Positions 1 through 8,099 of a DNA stretch of 33,007 nucleotides are shown here, piece by piece; the first letter of the stretch is position 1, and each line of letters begins with the position of its first letter. The DNA lies in the NCBI GenBank assembly GCA_964346645.1, contig CAYFVU010000029.1, forward strand, positions 1 through 33,007. Direction: 5' to 3'. The translations under genes were made by a program, and so were the position numbers. This DNA comes from CAYFVU01 sp964346645 (GTDB lineage Bacteria; Spirochaetota; Spirochaetia; DSM-16054; Sediminispirochaetaceae). The notes beneath the pieces were generated by a model. That model ran no database searches. It saw only the letters and a program-made list of their open reading frames with translations, and was not told the origin of the DNA.

Positions 1-58
1 GCGAAGTATCTCTCCTCCTGATTTCACCATCCCCAAGCTTCTTACCATTAAAAAAGGG

Positions 59-87
59 TTGTGTTACTCCTGGATGCAATTTAATAT
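59..87 (+). promoter_or_regulatory. weak candidate promoter for the universal stress gene
   Basis: A TTGTGT (59-64) and a TAATAT (82-87) are 17 nt apart in an AT-rich stretch just before the first gene. The -35 element matches the sigma-70 consensus at only three positions and the -10 at four, so this is a tentative call. A G-rich stretch (94-98) acts as the ribosome binding site before the ATG at 104. Confidence 0.3.
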
Positions 88-103
88 ATGAAGTGGGGGT
101 AAC

Positions 104-967
104 ATGACGAAAAAACTACTCATTCCAATGGATGGTTCACCGCAGTCATTTGCCGCATGTAACTACGGAGTATCTCTTGCGAAGACTTTGGGAGCTAAGG
201 TCGAAGTACTCTTCGTGGTAGATCGGAGAAAGACGCAGATCCCCTTTATCTACGCGGGAGGAGCTTACGACATCGCGTATGAGCGCATCTATATACCCCC
301 CGATCAGGAGCTGAAGAAGTTCTACGACCGTCTCAGTCAGGACCTCCACAACTTTGCGGACAATGTGATCAAGAAGTGTCGAGTCATTGCAGAGGAGCAG
401 GAGGTGGAGATGGAAGCCCAGGTGAGGGACGGCTTTCCCTCACACGAGATCGAAGAACTCGCACACAGAGCAGACATGTTGGTGCTCGGTAGAAGAGGGG
501 AGAATTCGGAGTACAAGGGCGAGACTATCGGCTCTACTACCGAAGAGGTAGTCAGAAAATCCCCGCGGCCCGTGCTCGTATGCGGCGAACAAGCCTACAG
601 AGAACCAAAAAAGATTTTAGTTCCGTATGATGCAAGCAGGAGTGCGGAAAATGCCCTACAGTTCTATATAGGAGAGTTCTCGGCCTTTGCAAAGAACTTG
701 CTCCTCCTTTGCGCCGAAGGAGTAGAGAAAAACTTCAGCTCTTTCGAAAACGAGCTCGAGTACATCAAGCAGCACGGGGCAGAGGTTGAGACTATAAGGG
801 ACGAGCAGTCACCAGTTCACGCAATCGGGAGAATCGCGGAGGAAAACGAGGTTGATCTGATCATCATCGGATCACACGGGAGGAACAAGATAGTGGATTA
901 TCTTCTCGGTTCGACCACCATTCACCTGCTGCGCAACAGCACCGTACCGGTTCTTGTGGTGTACTGA
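104..967 (+). CDS. tandem universal stress protein (UspA family)
   Basis: A 287-residue soluble protein made of two UspA-type alpha/beta nucleotide-binding domains (about 1-155 and 165-287). The second domain has a clean ATP-binding signature: GSHG, nine residues, then GS, near residues 257-271. The first has a looser version (GRRG, ten residues, then GS). The repeated layout, with DGSPQS near the start of domain 1 and YDASRSAENAL near the start of domain 2, supports an internal duplication. Family members help cells survive starvation, redox or other stress; the specific signal cannot be told from sequence. The gene stands alone, 114 nt before cheW, with its own ribosome binding site (GGGGG at 94-98). 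Nothing is broken or unusual. Confidence 0.9.
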   Translation: MTKKLLIPMDGSPQSFAACNYGVSLAKTLGAKVEVLFVVDRRKTQIPFIYAGGAYDIAYERIYIPPDQELKKFYDRLSQDLHNFADNVIKKCRVIAEEQEVEMEAQVRDGFPSHEIEELAHRADMLVLGRRGENSEYKGETIGSTTEEVVRKSPRPVLVCGEQAYREPKKILVPYDASRSAENALQFYIGEFSAFAKNLLLLCAEGVEKNFSSFENELEYIKQHGAEVETIRDEQSPVHAIGRIAEENEVDLIIIGSHGRNKIVDYLLGSTTIHLLRNSTVPVLVVY

Positions 968-1030
968 CGCCCGAAAAATATACCTATATGGGGAGAGAGG
1001 ATTCCAGGGAGAGGGAGAAGTACTCACTTA

Positions 1031-1059
1031 TTGCCAAATCTGCGGTACTTCATTATTCT
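1031..1059 (+). promoter_or_regulatory. sigma-70-like promoter before cheW
   Basis: TTGCCA (1031-1036) and TATTCT (1054-1059) are separated by exactly 17 nt, matching consensus at five and four of six positions. The element lies 22 nt upstream of the cheW start and is followed by a strong ribosome binding site (GAGGAGG, ending at 1077). It is a plausible start for a cheW-aminotransferase transcript. Confidence 0.45.
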
Positions 1060-1081
1060 ACAAAAGATATGAGGAGGAATA

Positions 1082-1564
1082 ATGGCCGATAATGAAGAGA
1101 AACAGCTACAACTAGTTACATTCCAAATAGGTGAGGAACTCTACGGTATAGATATTATGTCGGTCGACGGGATCGTAAGGGTCGAAGACGTACGACCTAT
1201 TCCAAATGCTCCCTCCTATGTGGAGGGAATTTTCAAGTTGAGGGGAGACATCATCCCCATAATAAATCTTCATAAACGTTTTCACCTCAAAAGACCCAAG
1301 TTGAGCGAAGAGGATCAGCTCTTGAGCGGCTTCATCATCATAGACATAAACGGCATGAAACTCGGCGTCATTATTGACAAGGTCTCGAGAGTACTTACCG
1401 TGGAGCTCGAGAAGATGCAGCCTCCTCCTCAGATGATATCCGGAATCGGCGCCGAATACATTCAGGGGGTCTACAACAGGGAAGACGGATATCTCATAGT
1501 GCTCGATATTCATCGGCTGTTCGATCCGAAGGAGCTGCAGCAGCTCGGTGATATCGCATCATAA
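1082..1564 (+). CDS. cheW: CheW chemotaxis coupling protein
   Basis: A 160-residue single-domain CheW protein, the usual family length. CheW is the cytoplasmic adaptor joining methyl-accepting chemoreceptors to the kinase CheA. The typical core is visible: the N-terminal strand with LVTFQIGEELYGIDI (about residues 11-25), then IPNAPSYVEGIFKLRGDIIPIINL (about 40-63) and the C-terminal VLDIHRLF segment. There is no receiver domain, so it is CheW rather than CheV. A GAGGAGG site sits just before the ATG. The following gene starts 19 nt downstream and is probably co-transcribed. Free-living spirochaetes often carry several cheW copies, so this need not be the main one. Confidence 0.92.
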   Translation: MADNEEKQLQLVTFQIGEELYGIDIMSVDGIVRVEDVRPIPNAPSYVEGIFKLRGDIIPIINLHKRFHLKRPKLSEEDQLLSGFIIIDINGMKLGVIIDKVSRVLTVELEKMQPPPQMISGIGAEYIQGVYNREDGYLIVLDIHRLFDPKELQQLGDIAS

Positions 1565-1583
1565 CATCGGAGCCGTACACAAA

Positions 1584-2621
1584 ATGATCCCGGTTTTTAG
1601 GCCCTCTATTAGAAGAAAAGAGATGGATTCGGTCCTGTCGGCACTCGTATCTGATAAAATCGGTCCCGAGTCTCAGCAACGTGAGCTGGTAAAGGAGCTC
1701 TGCGGCCTCATAGAAGCGTATGGGGGATTTGCACTACGCGAATACGAGCGGGCCCTTGCGCTTGCTTTTGAGGCTCTCGGCTTGCAAAATGGCGACGGAG
1801 TGGTTCTCTCGGCGCTCAGTCCAGTCTCCTATTATCGTGTCCTGAAAACGTCCGGACTCACCCCTCTGTTCGTAGACGTTGACTCCCACTCCATGTGCCT
1901 CGATACCGGCGCTGCGGCCGAACGTATAGAAAAGGATGGAGCAAAGGCGGTAATTGCAGACGGACCGCTCGGATTCATACCCCCTTTGCAGGAACTCTCC
2001 GAGGGGGGTGTACCGATCATCGAGGAAATCTCATCGACCATCGGAGGAAACACCGGCGAGCTCGCCTGCGGTTCTTACGGAGAGATGGTGATTATCCGGC
2101 TGGAAGCCGAGGACCTCATCACTTCCGGTGGAGGTACAGTAGTCGTGGCCAGAAAGAAGGGCGGATACGGGAAACTGAAACAAGCCGCCGAGGCGCTTCC
2201 CCGTGAGGCATTTCTTCCGGATATGAATGCGGCACTGGCGAAGATTCAGATAAAGGAGCTGGACCGCTACTTCGAGAGGAGGAAGGAGCTCTACTCGGTC
2301 CTCTTCAACGCTCTCAGAAAGGGACGGCATGGGGCGCCCGTGCAGACAGGCGAGGCGGAATCCGTTGCCTACAGTTTTCCCGTGTTGGTGGACGGAGGAG
2401 TAAAAGAGGTGCAGAGCTATGCGCGGAAGAAGGGTGTGGAGACATTGAGAGCGTTTCCGGATGCAACACTCAGCTTTCTCGACCAGGCCTCGGAGGTAGA
2501 GGAGATGGCGTATCCGAATGCGCGTAAGTTCCTCAACAGCTGTCTTCTCTTCCCCCTCTATCCGCGTCTTGCGAAGGACGAGGTAGACAAGCTGGGAAAA
2601 GTACTGACCACACTCCCGTAG
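1584..2621 (+). CDS. DegT/DnrJ/EryC1-family (aminotransferase-fold) protein lacking the PLP lysine
   Basis: About 345 residues with the fold of DegT/DnrJ/EryC1/StrS sugar aminotransferases, which normally attach PLP to a lysine and transaminate nucleotide-linked keto-sugars. The opening IPVFRPSIRRKEMDSV, FVDVDSHSMCLD near residue 97, the IIEEISSTIGG stretch near 145 and LITSGGGTVVV near 178 follow the family layout. At the position of the Schiff-base lysine (family pattern K-N-L-T-T-G-E-G-G) this protein has glutamate (about E176), and the PLP-pyridine aspartate region reads EE rather than ED. It is therefore probably not an active aminotransferase. An in-frame ATG at 1548 overlaps cheW; 1584 is preferred because its residues match the usual family start and a GGAG (1569-1572) precedes it. 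Confidence 0.72.
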   Translation: MIPVFRPSIRRKEMDSVLSALVSDKIGPESQQRELVKELCGLIEAYGGFALREYERALALAFEALGLQNGDGVVLSALSPVSYYRVLKTSGLTPLFVDVDSHSMCLDTGAAAERIEKDGAKAVIADGPLGFIPPLQELSEGGVPIIEEISSTIGGNTGELACGSYGEMVIIRLEAEDLITSGGGTVVVARKKGGYGKLKQAAEALPREAFLPDMNAALAKIQIKELDRYFERRKELYSVLFNALRKGRHGAPVQTGEAESVAYSFPVLVDGGVKEVQSYARKKGVETLRAFPDATLSFLDQASEVEEMAYPNARKFLNSCLLFPLYPRLAKDEVDKLGKVLTTLP

Positions 2622-2672
2622 AGATTGATAACGGGGAGAAACGAGCCGTGTAAGGAGGCCGATACCGCATAG

Positions 2673-3527
2673 ATGAACAAGTTGATCCGCAAAGTGCTCA
2701 TAATAGCCAATCTGCACAAGAAAGATGCAGAGATCCTCATCGATGAAATCCGCGAGTACATGGATGAACGCGGAATCGACACCGAAGTCTTCGGTTTTCA
2801 CGGCAAGCCCGAAGCGCCGAAAATCGACGACGTGGATTTCGTCTTCTCTCTGGGAGGAGACGGAACAGTGCTCTTCAGCTCACGGGTGCTCGAGAGCAGA
2901 GGTATTCCCATACTAGCGGTGAACCTCGGTGCCTTCGGCTTCATCACCGAGATTACGAAGGATGAATGGCGATCCGCCTTCGAGAAGTACGTGTCCGGAG
3001 AGCTCGGCCTCTCCCGCCGTGTCATGGTAAAAGTCATGGTCGAGCGCGACGGGAGGCGAATCGCCACTCTGAGGGGGCTGAACGACGCGGTCATCAGCAG
3101 CAGCGGTATTTCGAAAATCGTCAAACTCAACCTCTACCTCAACAAGACCTCCCTCGGACAGTACCGGGCAGACGGGGTTATCCTCTCTACTCCAACCGGC
3201 TCCACCGCCTACAGCCTTGCTGCGGGCGGCCCCATTCTCGATCCGGAGATCGAGGCCTTCATCCTCAATCCAATATGCCCCTTTACTCTCTCCAACCGTC
3301 CCATTGTCATATCGGGGAACGACGTAGTCTTCGTAAACGTGGAGGCGGACCAACGGGTGGAGATGCTCCTCTCAATAGACGGTCAGGAGGTCGTTCCCCT
3401 CGAGTGCGGCGACAACGTAATCTTCGAGAAGTCCCACAGCAAGACTCTCCTGGTTCGATCCGATAGAAGAAACTTCTACGAGGTGTTGCGTTCGAAACTC
3501 AACTGGTCCGGAGGCACCAATGCTTGA
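2673..3527 (+). CDS. nadK: NAD kinase
   Basis: A 284-residue ATP-NAD kinase, which phosphorylates NAD to NADP in the cytoplasm. Visible motifs are the diacylglycerol-kinase-like GGDGT at residues 61-65, NLGAFGFITEI at 84-94, the LND substrate-binding pair near 136-138 and the glycine-rich PTGSTAYSLAAGGPI near 174-188. Length and motif order are standard. An AAGGAGG lies 14 nt before the ATG, a little far but the best available. The stop codon overlaps the recN start by 8 nt, so the two are translationally coupled; a nadK-recN pair is common in bacteria. Confidence 0.95.
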   Translation: MNKLIRKVLIIANLHKKDAEILIDEIREYMDERGIDTEVFGFHGKPEAPKIDDVDFVFSLGGDGTVLFSSRVLESRGIPILAVNLGAFGFITEITKDEWRSAFEKYVSGELGLSRRVMVKVMVERDGRRIATLRGLNDAVISSSGISKIVKLNLYLNKTSLGQYRADGVILSTPTGSTAYSLAAGGPILDPEIEAFILNPICPFTLSNRPIVISGNDVVFVNVEADQRVEMLLSIDGQEVVPLECGDNVIFEKSHSKTLLVRSDRRNFYEVLRSKLNWSGGTNA

Positions 3528-5211
3528 GGAGATAACCATCCGCAATTACGCCCTCATCGCGGAGCTCACCGCCGGTTTCGATCCGGGATTGAACGTGCTC
3601 ACCGGCGAGACCGGCGCGGGTAAGTCCATCATCGTGGGTGCGCTCGGACTCCTCCTCGGGGACAAGGGAGAAGGGTCGGTCATCCGCAGCGGCAGTGAGG
3701 AAACCGAGGTGAGCGGAGTACTGCGGGTAGAGGGAAATGCTGAGGCCCTCGCCTGGCTGGAGGAGCGAGAGATCGAACCGGAGGACGGGAGCATCCTCCT
3801 GCGTAGAGTAGTGCGTGCAAACGGCAGGGGCTCGAGCTTCATCCAATCGAGCAAGGCGACACGCCAGGACCTCCGCGAGCTCACCTCGCTACTCGTGGAC
3901 ATGCACGGGCAGCACGAGCATCAATCCCTCCTCTCCATAGATAACCATCGAAAGTTGCTGGACAGGTATGCGGGAAACGAGGAGCTCGCCCGCACCCTCT
4001 ACAATGAGTTCTATAGGCTCTCCGATATGCGGAAAGAGCTCGAGTCGCTCAACGCCTCCGAACGTGAGTTGCTGCGGGAAAAGGATCTGCTGGAACACGC
4101 GGTCGGAGAGATAGAGACGGCACAATTGAAGAAGGGGGAGGAGGAGGAGCTAGAGCAGGAGCGCAAGATGCTCAATCAGAGCGAAAAGCTCTTCGAGCTC
4201 TTTTCGGCCGTACACGGTTCGCTTGCCGAGGCCAAGGGTGGGGCGGTTGCCCAGATCCGTGAAGCCCTGCAGTCGTTGCGGACGATGACCGAGATCATGC
4301 CGGAGCTCTCAGAAGACTACGAGCGGCTCGAGAATGCCTTCTACGAGGTCGAGGATACAGAGTCGGTGGTCGGGGATAAGCGCGATTCTATCCGCTTTTC
4401 TCCCGAGCGGCTCGACGAATGTCAGGAGCGGCTGCAGCTTATTCACAGGCTGGAAAAGAAATATGGGGATACAGTCGAAGATGTGTTACACTATGCCGAG
4501 GAGGCGCGTAGCCGTTTAGAGGGAATGGAGAATAGAGAGGAGCGGAAGGGCGAGCTGGAAAAGCAGATAGAGGAGCTACAGAATCGGGTGTTCTCCCTTG
4601 CAAGAGACCTCTCCGGAAGGAGAAAGAAGGCGGGCAAGGAGCTCGAGGGGAGGGTACAGACCGCCCTCAGGGATCTCGGTATGCCGAAGGCGGCCTTCCA
4701 CATTGCAACGACTTACCGAGAAGGCAAGGAGGGACGCCATGCCTGCGGACCTCACGGCTTCGACCGGATAGAGTTTCTCATTTCGCCGAACGAGGGGGAG
4801 CCGGAGAAGCCCCTGCGGGAAATAGCCTCGGGAGGAGAGATATCGAGGATCATGCTGGCGTTGAAATCGGTTTTTTCAGAGAACGACAAAATACAGAGCC
4901 TCATTTTTGACGAGATAGACAGCGGAATAGGCGGAGAAGTAGCCGTAGCGGTGGGAGATCACCTCGCAAAACTGGGGAAAAACAAGCAGGTATTGTGTAT
5001 TACACATCTTGCGTCCATTGCCGTTCGCGCCGATAATCATATTAGGGTAGAGAAGAGGGAAGGTGAGGGACGCACCTATACGGATATTCGCCCAATCGAG
5101 GAAGAAGAGCGGGTGACCGAGATCGCGAGGATGCTCTCCGGCGACACGGAGAGCGATTCGTCGTTATCCCATGCCCAGGAACTGTTACAGAGATATGGAG
5201 TGAGATCGTGA
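3520..5211 (+). CDS. recN: DNA repair ATPase RecN
   Basis: A 563-residue SMC-like protein that acts in double-strand break repair. It has the Walker A motif GETGAGKS (residues 29-36), a long coiled-coil middle rich in Glu, Lys and Leu (about 150-380), an ABC signature around ASGGEISRIMLALK (about 436-449) and Walker B LIFDEIDSGIGG (about 460-471), followed by the CITHLASIA H-loop. The length is typical of RecN. The start overlaps nadK by 8 nt. The following unknown gene begins 24 nt downstream, so recN is part of a longer operon. SOS control would need a LexA box; none was recognised, which fits internal placement in the operon. Confidence 0.96.
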   Translation: MLEEITIRNYALIAELTAGFDPGLNVLTGETGAGKSIIVGALGLLLGDKGEGSVIRSGSEETEVSGVLRVEGNAEALAWLEEREIEPEDGSILLRRVVRANGRGSSFIQSSKATRQDLRELTSLLVDMHGQHEHQSLLSIDNHRKLLDRYAGNEELARTLYNEFYRLSDMRKELESLNASERELLREKDLLEHAVGEIETAQLKKGEEEELEQERKMLNQSEKLFELFSAVHGSLAEAKGGAVAQIREALQSLRTMTEIMPELSEDYERLENAFYEVEDTESVVGDKRDSIRFSPERLDECQERLQLIHRLEKKYGDTVEDVLHYAEEARSRLEGMENREERKGELEKQIEELQNRVFSLARDLSGRRKKAGKELEGRVQTALRDLGMPKAAFHIATTYREGKEGRHACGPHGFDRIEFLISPNEGEPEKPLREIASGGEISRIMLALKSVFSENDKIQSLIFDEIDSGIGGEVAVAVGDHLAKLGKNKQVLCITHLASIAVRADNHIRVEKREGEGRTYTDIRPIEEEERVTEIARMLSGDTESDSSLSHAQELLQRYGVRS

Positions 5212-5235
5212 GGGAATTCGGATAAGGAGAGTCGC

Positions 5236-6054
5236 GTGGCCAGGGTAAGCGAGGAAGCGAAACGCCGGTACAACGAGAAGATCAAGGAGTACAAGGCTAC
5301 GGTAGACAAACTGCATCAGCGGGAGAAGAATGTGATGAACGTGATAGAGGGCGACGACCATGGTTCCCCCTTCAAACGCCTCACTCTCGCAGACGAAGCG
5401 CTCAATACCGTCTCGTACTACCTCCTCATGAACGAATTATCGTTGAACCTTCTCGGTATCAAGAACGAGAGTTTCCTCAACGAGGCGAGAAAGACCATCT
5501 ACAAGTGCATAATCTACATCGAGGAGGTGGTTTCCGACTACATCGACGTCCCCTTCTCCGAATACGAGGAGAGATTGGCGCAGATAGAGGATTTCGAGGA
5601 GCAGAAGCGTTGGGACCTCCTGAGCAAGATCGGCTTCTCGATAGACTCGGTAAAGGAGAGCTTCGGGGACAACTCGAAGTGGCGCTGGTCATTCACCGAG
5701 CTGCATGCCCGTTTTGCCGTCGTGGCGAAGAATTTTCTCGATCTAAAGAACTTTCTCTCGGGCATGGATCCTCAGATAGAAGGCTACAGGCTGCGCATGG
5801 AGCATATGAATTTGGTCAAGAATATGCTCGAACAGGCGGCCACCAATTACCGTCAGAAGTATGAGCTCTCTACCGGACGAATCGACGACTTCAAGATAGC
5901 CATTCACTACCTCTCCGCCCTCCGCCGCATCCATATCCTGCTCGGAGAGTCCGAAGAGAGCGACGTGATAAAGAAAAAGATAGATGTGTGGAAAAGTAAG
6001 ATGGAATCCGACAGCAAAAACGCCGAGAATGCCAAGAACAAGGCGGGAAGGTAA
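5236..6054 (+). CDS. helical protein of unknown function
   Basis: A 272-residue soluble protein, not assigned to any family I recognise. It starts with GTG at 5236, supported by AAGGAG at 5224-5229. The sequence is dominated by charged amphipathic segments typical of alpha helices, with possible coiled coil at residues 1-40 and again at 175-265. It has no signal peptide, membrane segment or catalytic motif. The C-terminus is a Lys/Asn/Ala-rich tail. It lies between recN and a membrane-anchored propeller-like gene with only 8 nt before the latter, so it is co-transcribed. It may be a spirochaete-specific structural or scaffold protein, but this is a guess from composition and position only. 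Confidence 0.75.
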   Translation: MARVSEEAKRRYNEKIKEYKATVDKLHQREKNVMNVIEGDDHGSPFKRLTLADEALNTVSYYLLMNELSLNLLGIKNESFLNEARKTIYKCIIYIEEVVSDYIDVPFSEYEERLAQIEDFEEQKRWDLLSKIGFSIDSVKESFGDNSKWRWSFTELHARFAVVAKNFLDLKNFLSGMDPQIEGYRLRMEHMNLVKNMLEQAATNYRQKYELSTGRIDDFKIAIHYLSALRRIHILLGESEESDVIKKKIDVWKSKMESDSKNAENAKNKAGR

Positions 6055-6062
6055 AGACCACA

Positions 6063-7157
6063 GTGTTCTACAGCTCCTCATATGAAAGAAGAGGAAGAGA
6101 AGGGCGAACCGGAAGAATATTATTCCGGCTCCTGATCTTCGCTGCGCTCGCTGCATACATGATCATTGCGCCTCGTCACATGGAGGAAGTGCCTTCACTC
6201 TCGAGAACGTGGTCCGTAGATGTGGAGACTGCGGAGCTTTCTCAACAGGGAAGTGCCCGTTGGCTGCCCTTCATAGGAGAGGATTTCTTCGGCTATCTCT
6301 CACCCGAAGGAGACTTGCTCTACCGGGAGGAGGTGCTCTTCCACGTTGCGGTCAGCGAGGGGGAGCACGTAAACTACTCACGGATGGGTGAGTCTCTCGT
6401 GTCGAAACGTCCGAGTGAGGATTACCTCTACCGGATAGACGGAGACGGATACCCGGTGTATCGGGACGGCAATCTCTTCCTCATCTCTCACGATCGGATG
6501 AGCCTCATGGCCGTAGGTGATTCCGGAGACGAGCTCTTCCGAATCGACTTCTCCTCCATCGTGACCAGTTTTGACACCGGTCCTGGGTATATGATGGTCG
6601 GATTGCTGAACGGGAAGACCGAGATCTTCGATCTCTCCGGAGCACATATCTCGACGCTGCAGATCGAAGAATCGAGCCGGCCGGTTTACGGAGTAGCGGT
6701 TTCCGCCGACGGATCGTATGCGGCGGTTCTCTGGGGAGGAGGTCCTCAGCACCTCTCGCTCTATCGGAGCGGAGAGGATACCATGGAGGAGACGGCACGT
6801 TTCAGCAGAGAGAAACCCATCCTGTGGGAGGGGCTCCTCCGATTTTCCCGAGACGGGAAACTCCTCTTCTACGAGACGACCGATGGGGTATCAGTCGTGG
6901 ACATTCACGCTTCGTCTGAGCGGCAGATACACTTTTCCGGTAACCTCTTCGAGGTCTACTCCAGTGGAAAAGGGGATGCAGTGTTCGTCGCGGGGAACAG
7001 GGAGAAGCAGGGTTTTCTCCATGTCTACACGGAAACCGGCCGTACGGTAGCGAAGGAGCGCTTGAGCACCGCTATAAACCATGTGTATCCCTATGGGTCG
7101 GGTATCGTCTGCACCTCCGGCGGTGTTGCAATGCGCATCGAAGGGGGGAATCTGTAA
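6063..7157 (+). CDS. membrane-anchored beta-propeller-like protein
   Basis: A 364-residue protein with a GTG start 8 nt after the preceding gene. A basic N-terminus (residues 1-18) and one hydrophobic segment (about 18-37) suggest a signal anchor with the bulk outside the cytoplasm. The rest consists of repeated short beta-strand units, with fragments such as GVAVSADGSYAAVLW, LRFSRDGKLLFYE and SVVDIHAS that resemble WD40/PQQ-type propeller blades. No enzymatic motif is visible. The gene is followed 2 nt later by a degenerate LytM protein, so the two probably form an extracytoplasmic pair linked to the envelope. The propeller assignment rests on strand rhythm, not on a clear family signature. 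Confidence 0.65.
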   Translation: MFYSSSYERRGREGRTGRILFRLLIFAALAAYMIIAPRHMEEVPSLSRTWSVDVETAELSQQGSARWLPFIGEDFFGYLSPEGDLLYREEVLFHVAVSEGEHVNYSRMGESLVSKRPSEDYLYRIDGDGYPVYRDGNLFLISHDRMSLMAVGDSGDELFRIDFSSIVTSFDTGPGYMMVGLLNGKTEIFDLSGAHISTLQIEESSRPVYGVAVSADGSYAAVLWGGGPQHLSLYRSGEDTMEETARFSREKPILWEGLLRFSRDGKLLFYETTDGVSVVDIHASSERQIHFSGNLFEVYSSGKGDAVFVAGNREKQGFLHVYTETGRTVAKERLSTAINHVYPYGSGIVCTSGGVAMRIEGGNL

Positions 7158-7159
7158 AA

Positions 7160-8086
7160 ATGCGAATCGCATGGTTTTTCGTGATTATATACACAATCTT
7201 CATTCCCGCACAGCTGATCTTCTCCTTCGAGTGGCCGTTGAGCAGGGTGGAGGTGGCCACGACTTTCGGAGAGCATCGGCACGGGGGGTTCTTCAAAGGA
7301 GTCGAGATCGAGGGCGAAGGGCAGCCGGTCAAGCCGATAGAGCGGGGTACTCTTCTGTTCGTGGCGCCGGAGAAGCCTCGCCACAACGGAGGCTTGCCTT
7401 GTGGTCTGGGAAATAGCATGGTAGTGGAGCACGAGCGGGGAATACGATCGGTCTACGGCTACCTCGAGGACATTCCTGTCCGGCCGGATAGCTGGAAGAT
7501 CAAAAGTGATGAGGTCCTCTCCACCGTCGGAAGCAGCGGGAGTACCGAGGGTAACGTGCTCTATCTTCAGGTGCTCGACAGTGAATTCGCCCAGGTTGTC
7601 AATCCTCTCGTCTCTCTACCGTCCCCTGATGACAGAGCCGCTCCCGAGGTGGGGCAGGTGCGCCTGAGCAGCGCCGTTGGGGGAGTTGACGGCCCTCCGG
7701 AAGAAGACGAAGGGGAGGCTGAGGGCATCAGCTACGTGCTCGAATCGCGCAGCAACGCACCTGCGGGAGAATACGAGCTGCTCATCGAAGCGTACGATCT
7801 ATCGGCGAGGGACGACTTTTTCCGTCCCATGGCCCCCTTCTCCTTCCGTGTATTCCTCAATGGGGAAGAGAAGCTCAATCTCAGATTCGAAGCGATCAAG
7901 ACAGCCGACTTCCGGCACACGGTGGTCAACAGTTCGGGGGTCGGGGTCGAATCGTTCTACCACGGAAAGTGGATATTTCGCCTCGGAACGCTCCGACTCA
8001 ACCCCGGAGATGCGATGATAGAGGTGGTAGTGAGTGATTTTGCGGGAAACGAGAGCTCGAAGACCTTTCGAGTTGCCGTACGCTGA
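7160..8086 (+). CDS. exported degenerate LytM/M23-like protein
   Basis: A 308-residue protein with an N-terminal hydrophobic signal (about 4-22). Residues 30-150 follow the layout of an M23/LytM peptidoglycan endopeptidase, but all the zinc-ligand positions look substituted: the HxGxD-type site reads FKGVE (45-49), the YGHL-type site reads YGYL (99-102) and the HLHFE-type site reads VLYLQ (133-137). It is therefore probably a non-catalytic LytM domain like EnvC or NlpD, which activate amidases or act as scaffolds. Residues 165-308 form a second, beta-rich domain ending in a segment resembling an immunoglobulin-like fold. The gene is only 2 nt from the upstream gene, and the methyltransferase follows 13 nt downstream. 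Confidence 0.7.
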   Translation: MRIAWFFVIIYTIFIPAQLIFSFEWPLSRVEVATTFGEHRHGGFFKGVEIEGEGQPVKPIERGTLLFVAPEKPRHNGGLPCGLGNSMVVEHERGIRSVYGYLEDIPVRPDSWKIKSDEVLSTVGSSGSTEGNVLYLQVLDSEFAQVVNPLVSLPSPDDRAAPEVGQVRLSSAVGGVDGPPEEDEGEAEGISYVLESRSNAPAGEYELLIEAYDLSARDDFFRPMAPFSFRVFLNGEEKLNLRFEAIKTADFRHTVVNSSGVGVESFYHGKWIFRLGTLRLNPGDAMIEVVVSDFAGNESSKTFRVAVR

Positions 8087-8099
8087 AGGAGAATCCACG

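Noticed and set aside
1..21. Possible 3' end of an upstream gene (open frame ending in TGA at 19-21)
   Set aside because: Only six codons are visible, too few to support a gene call.
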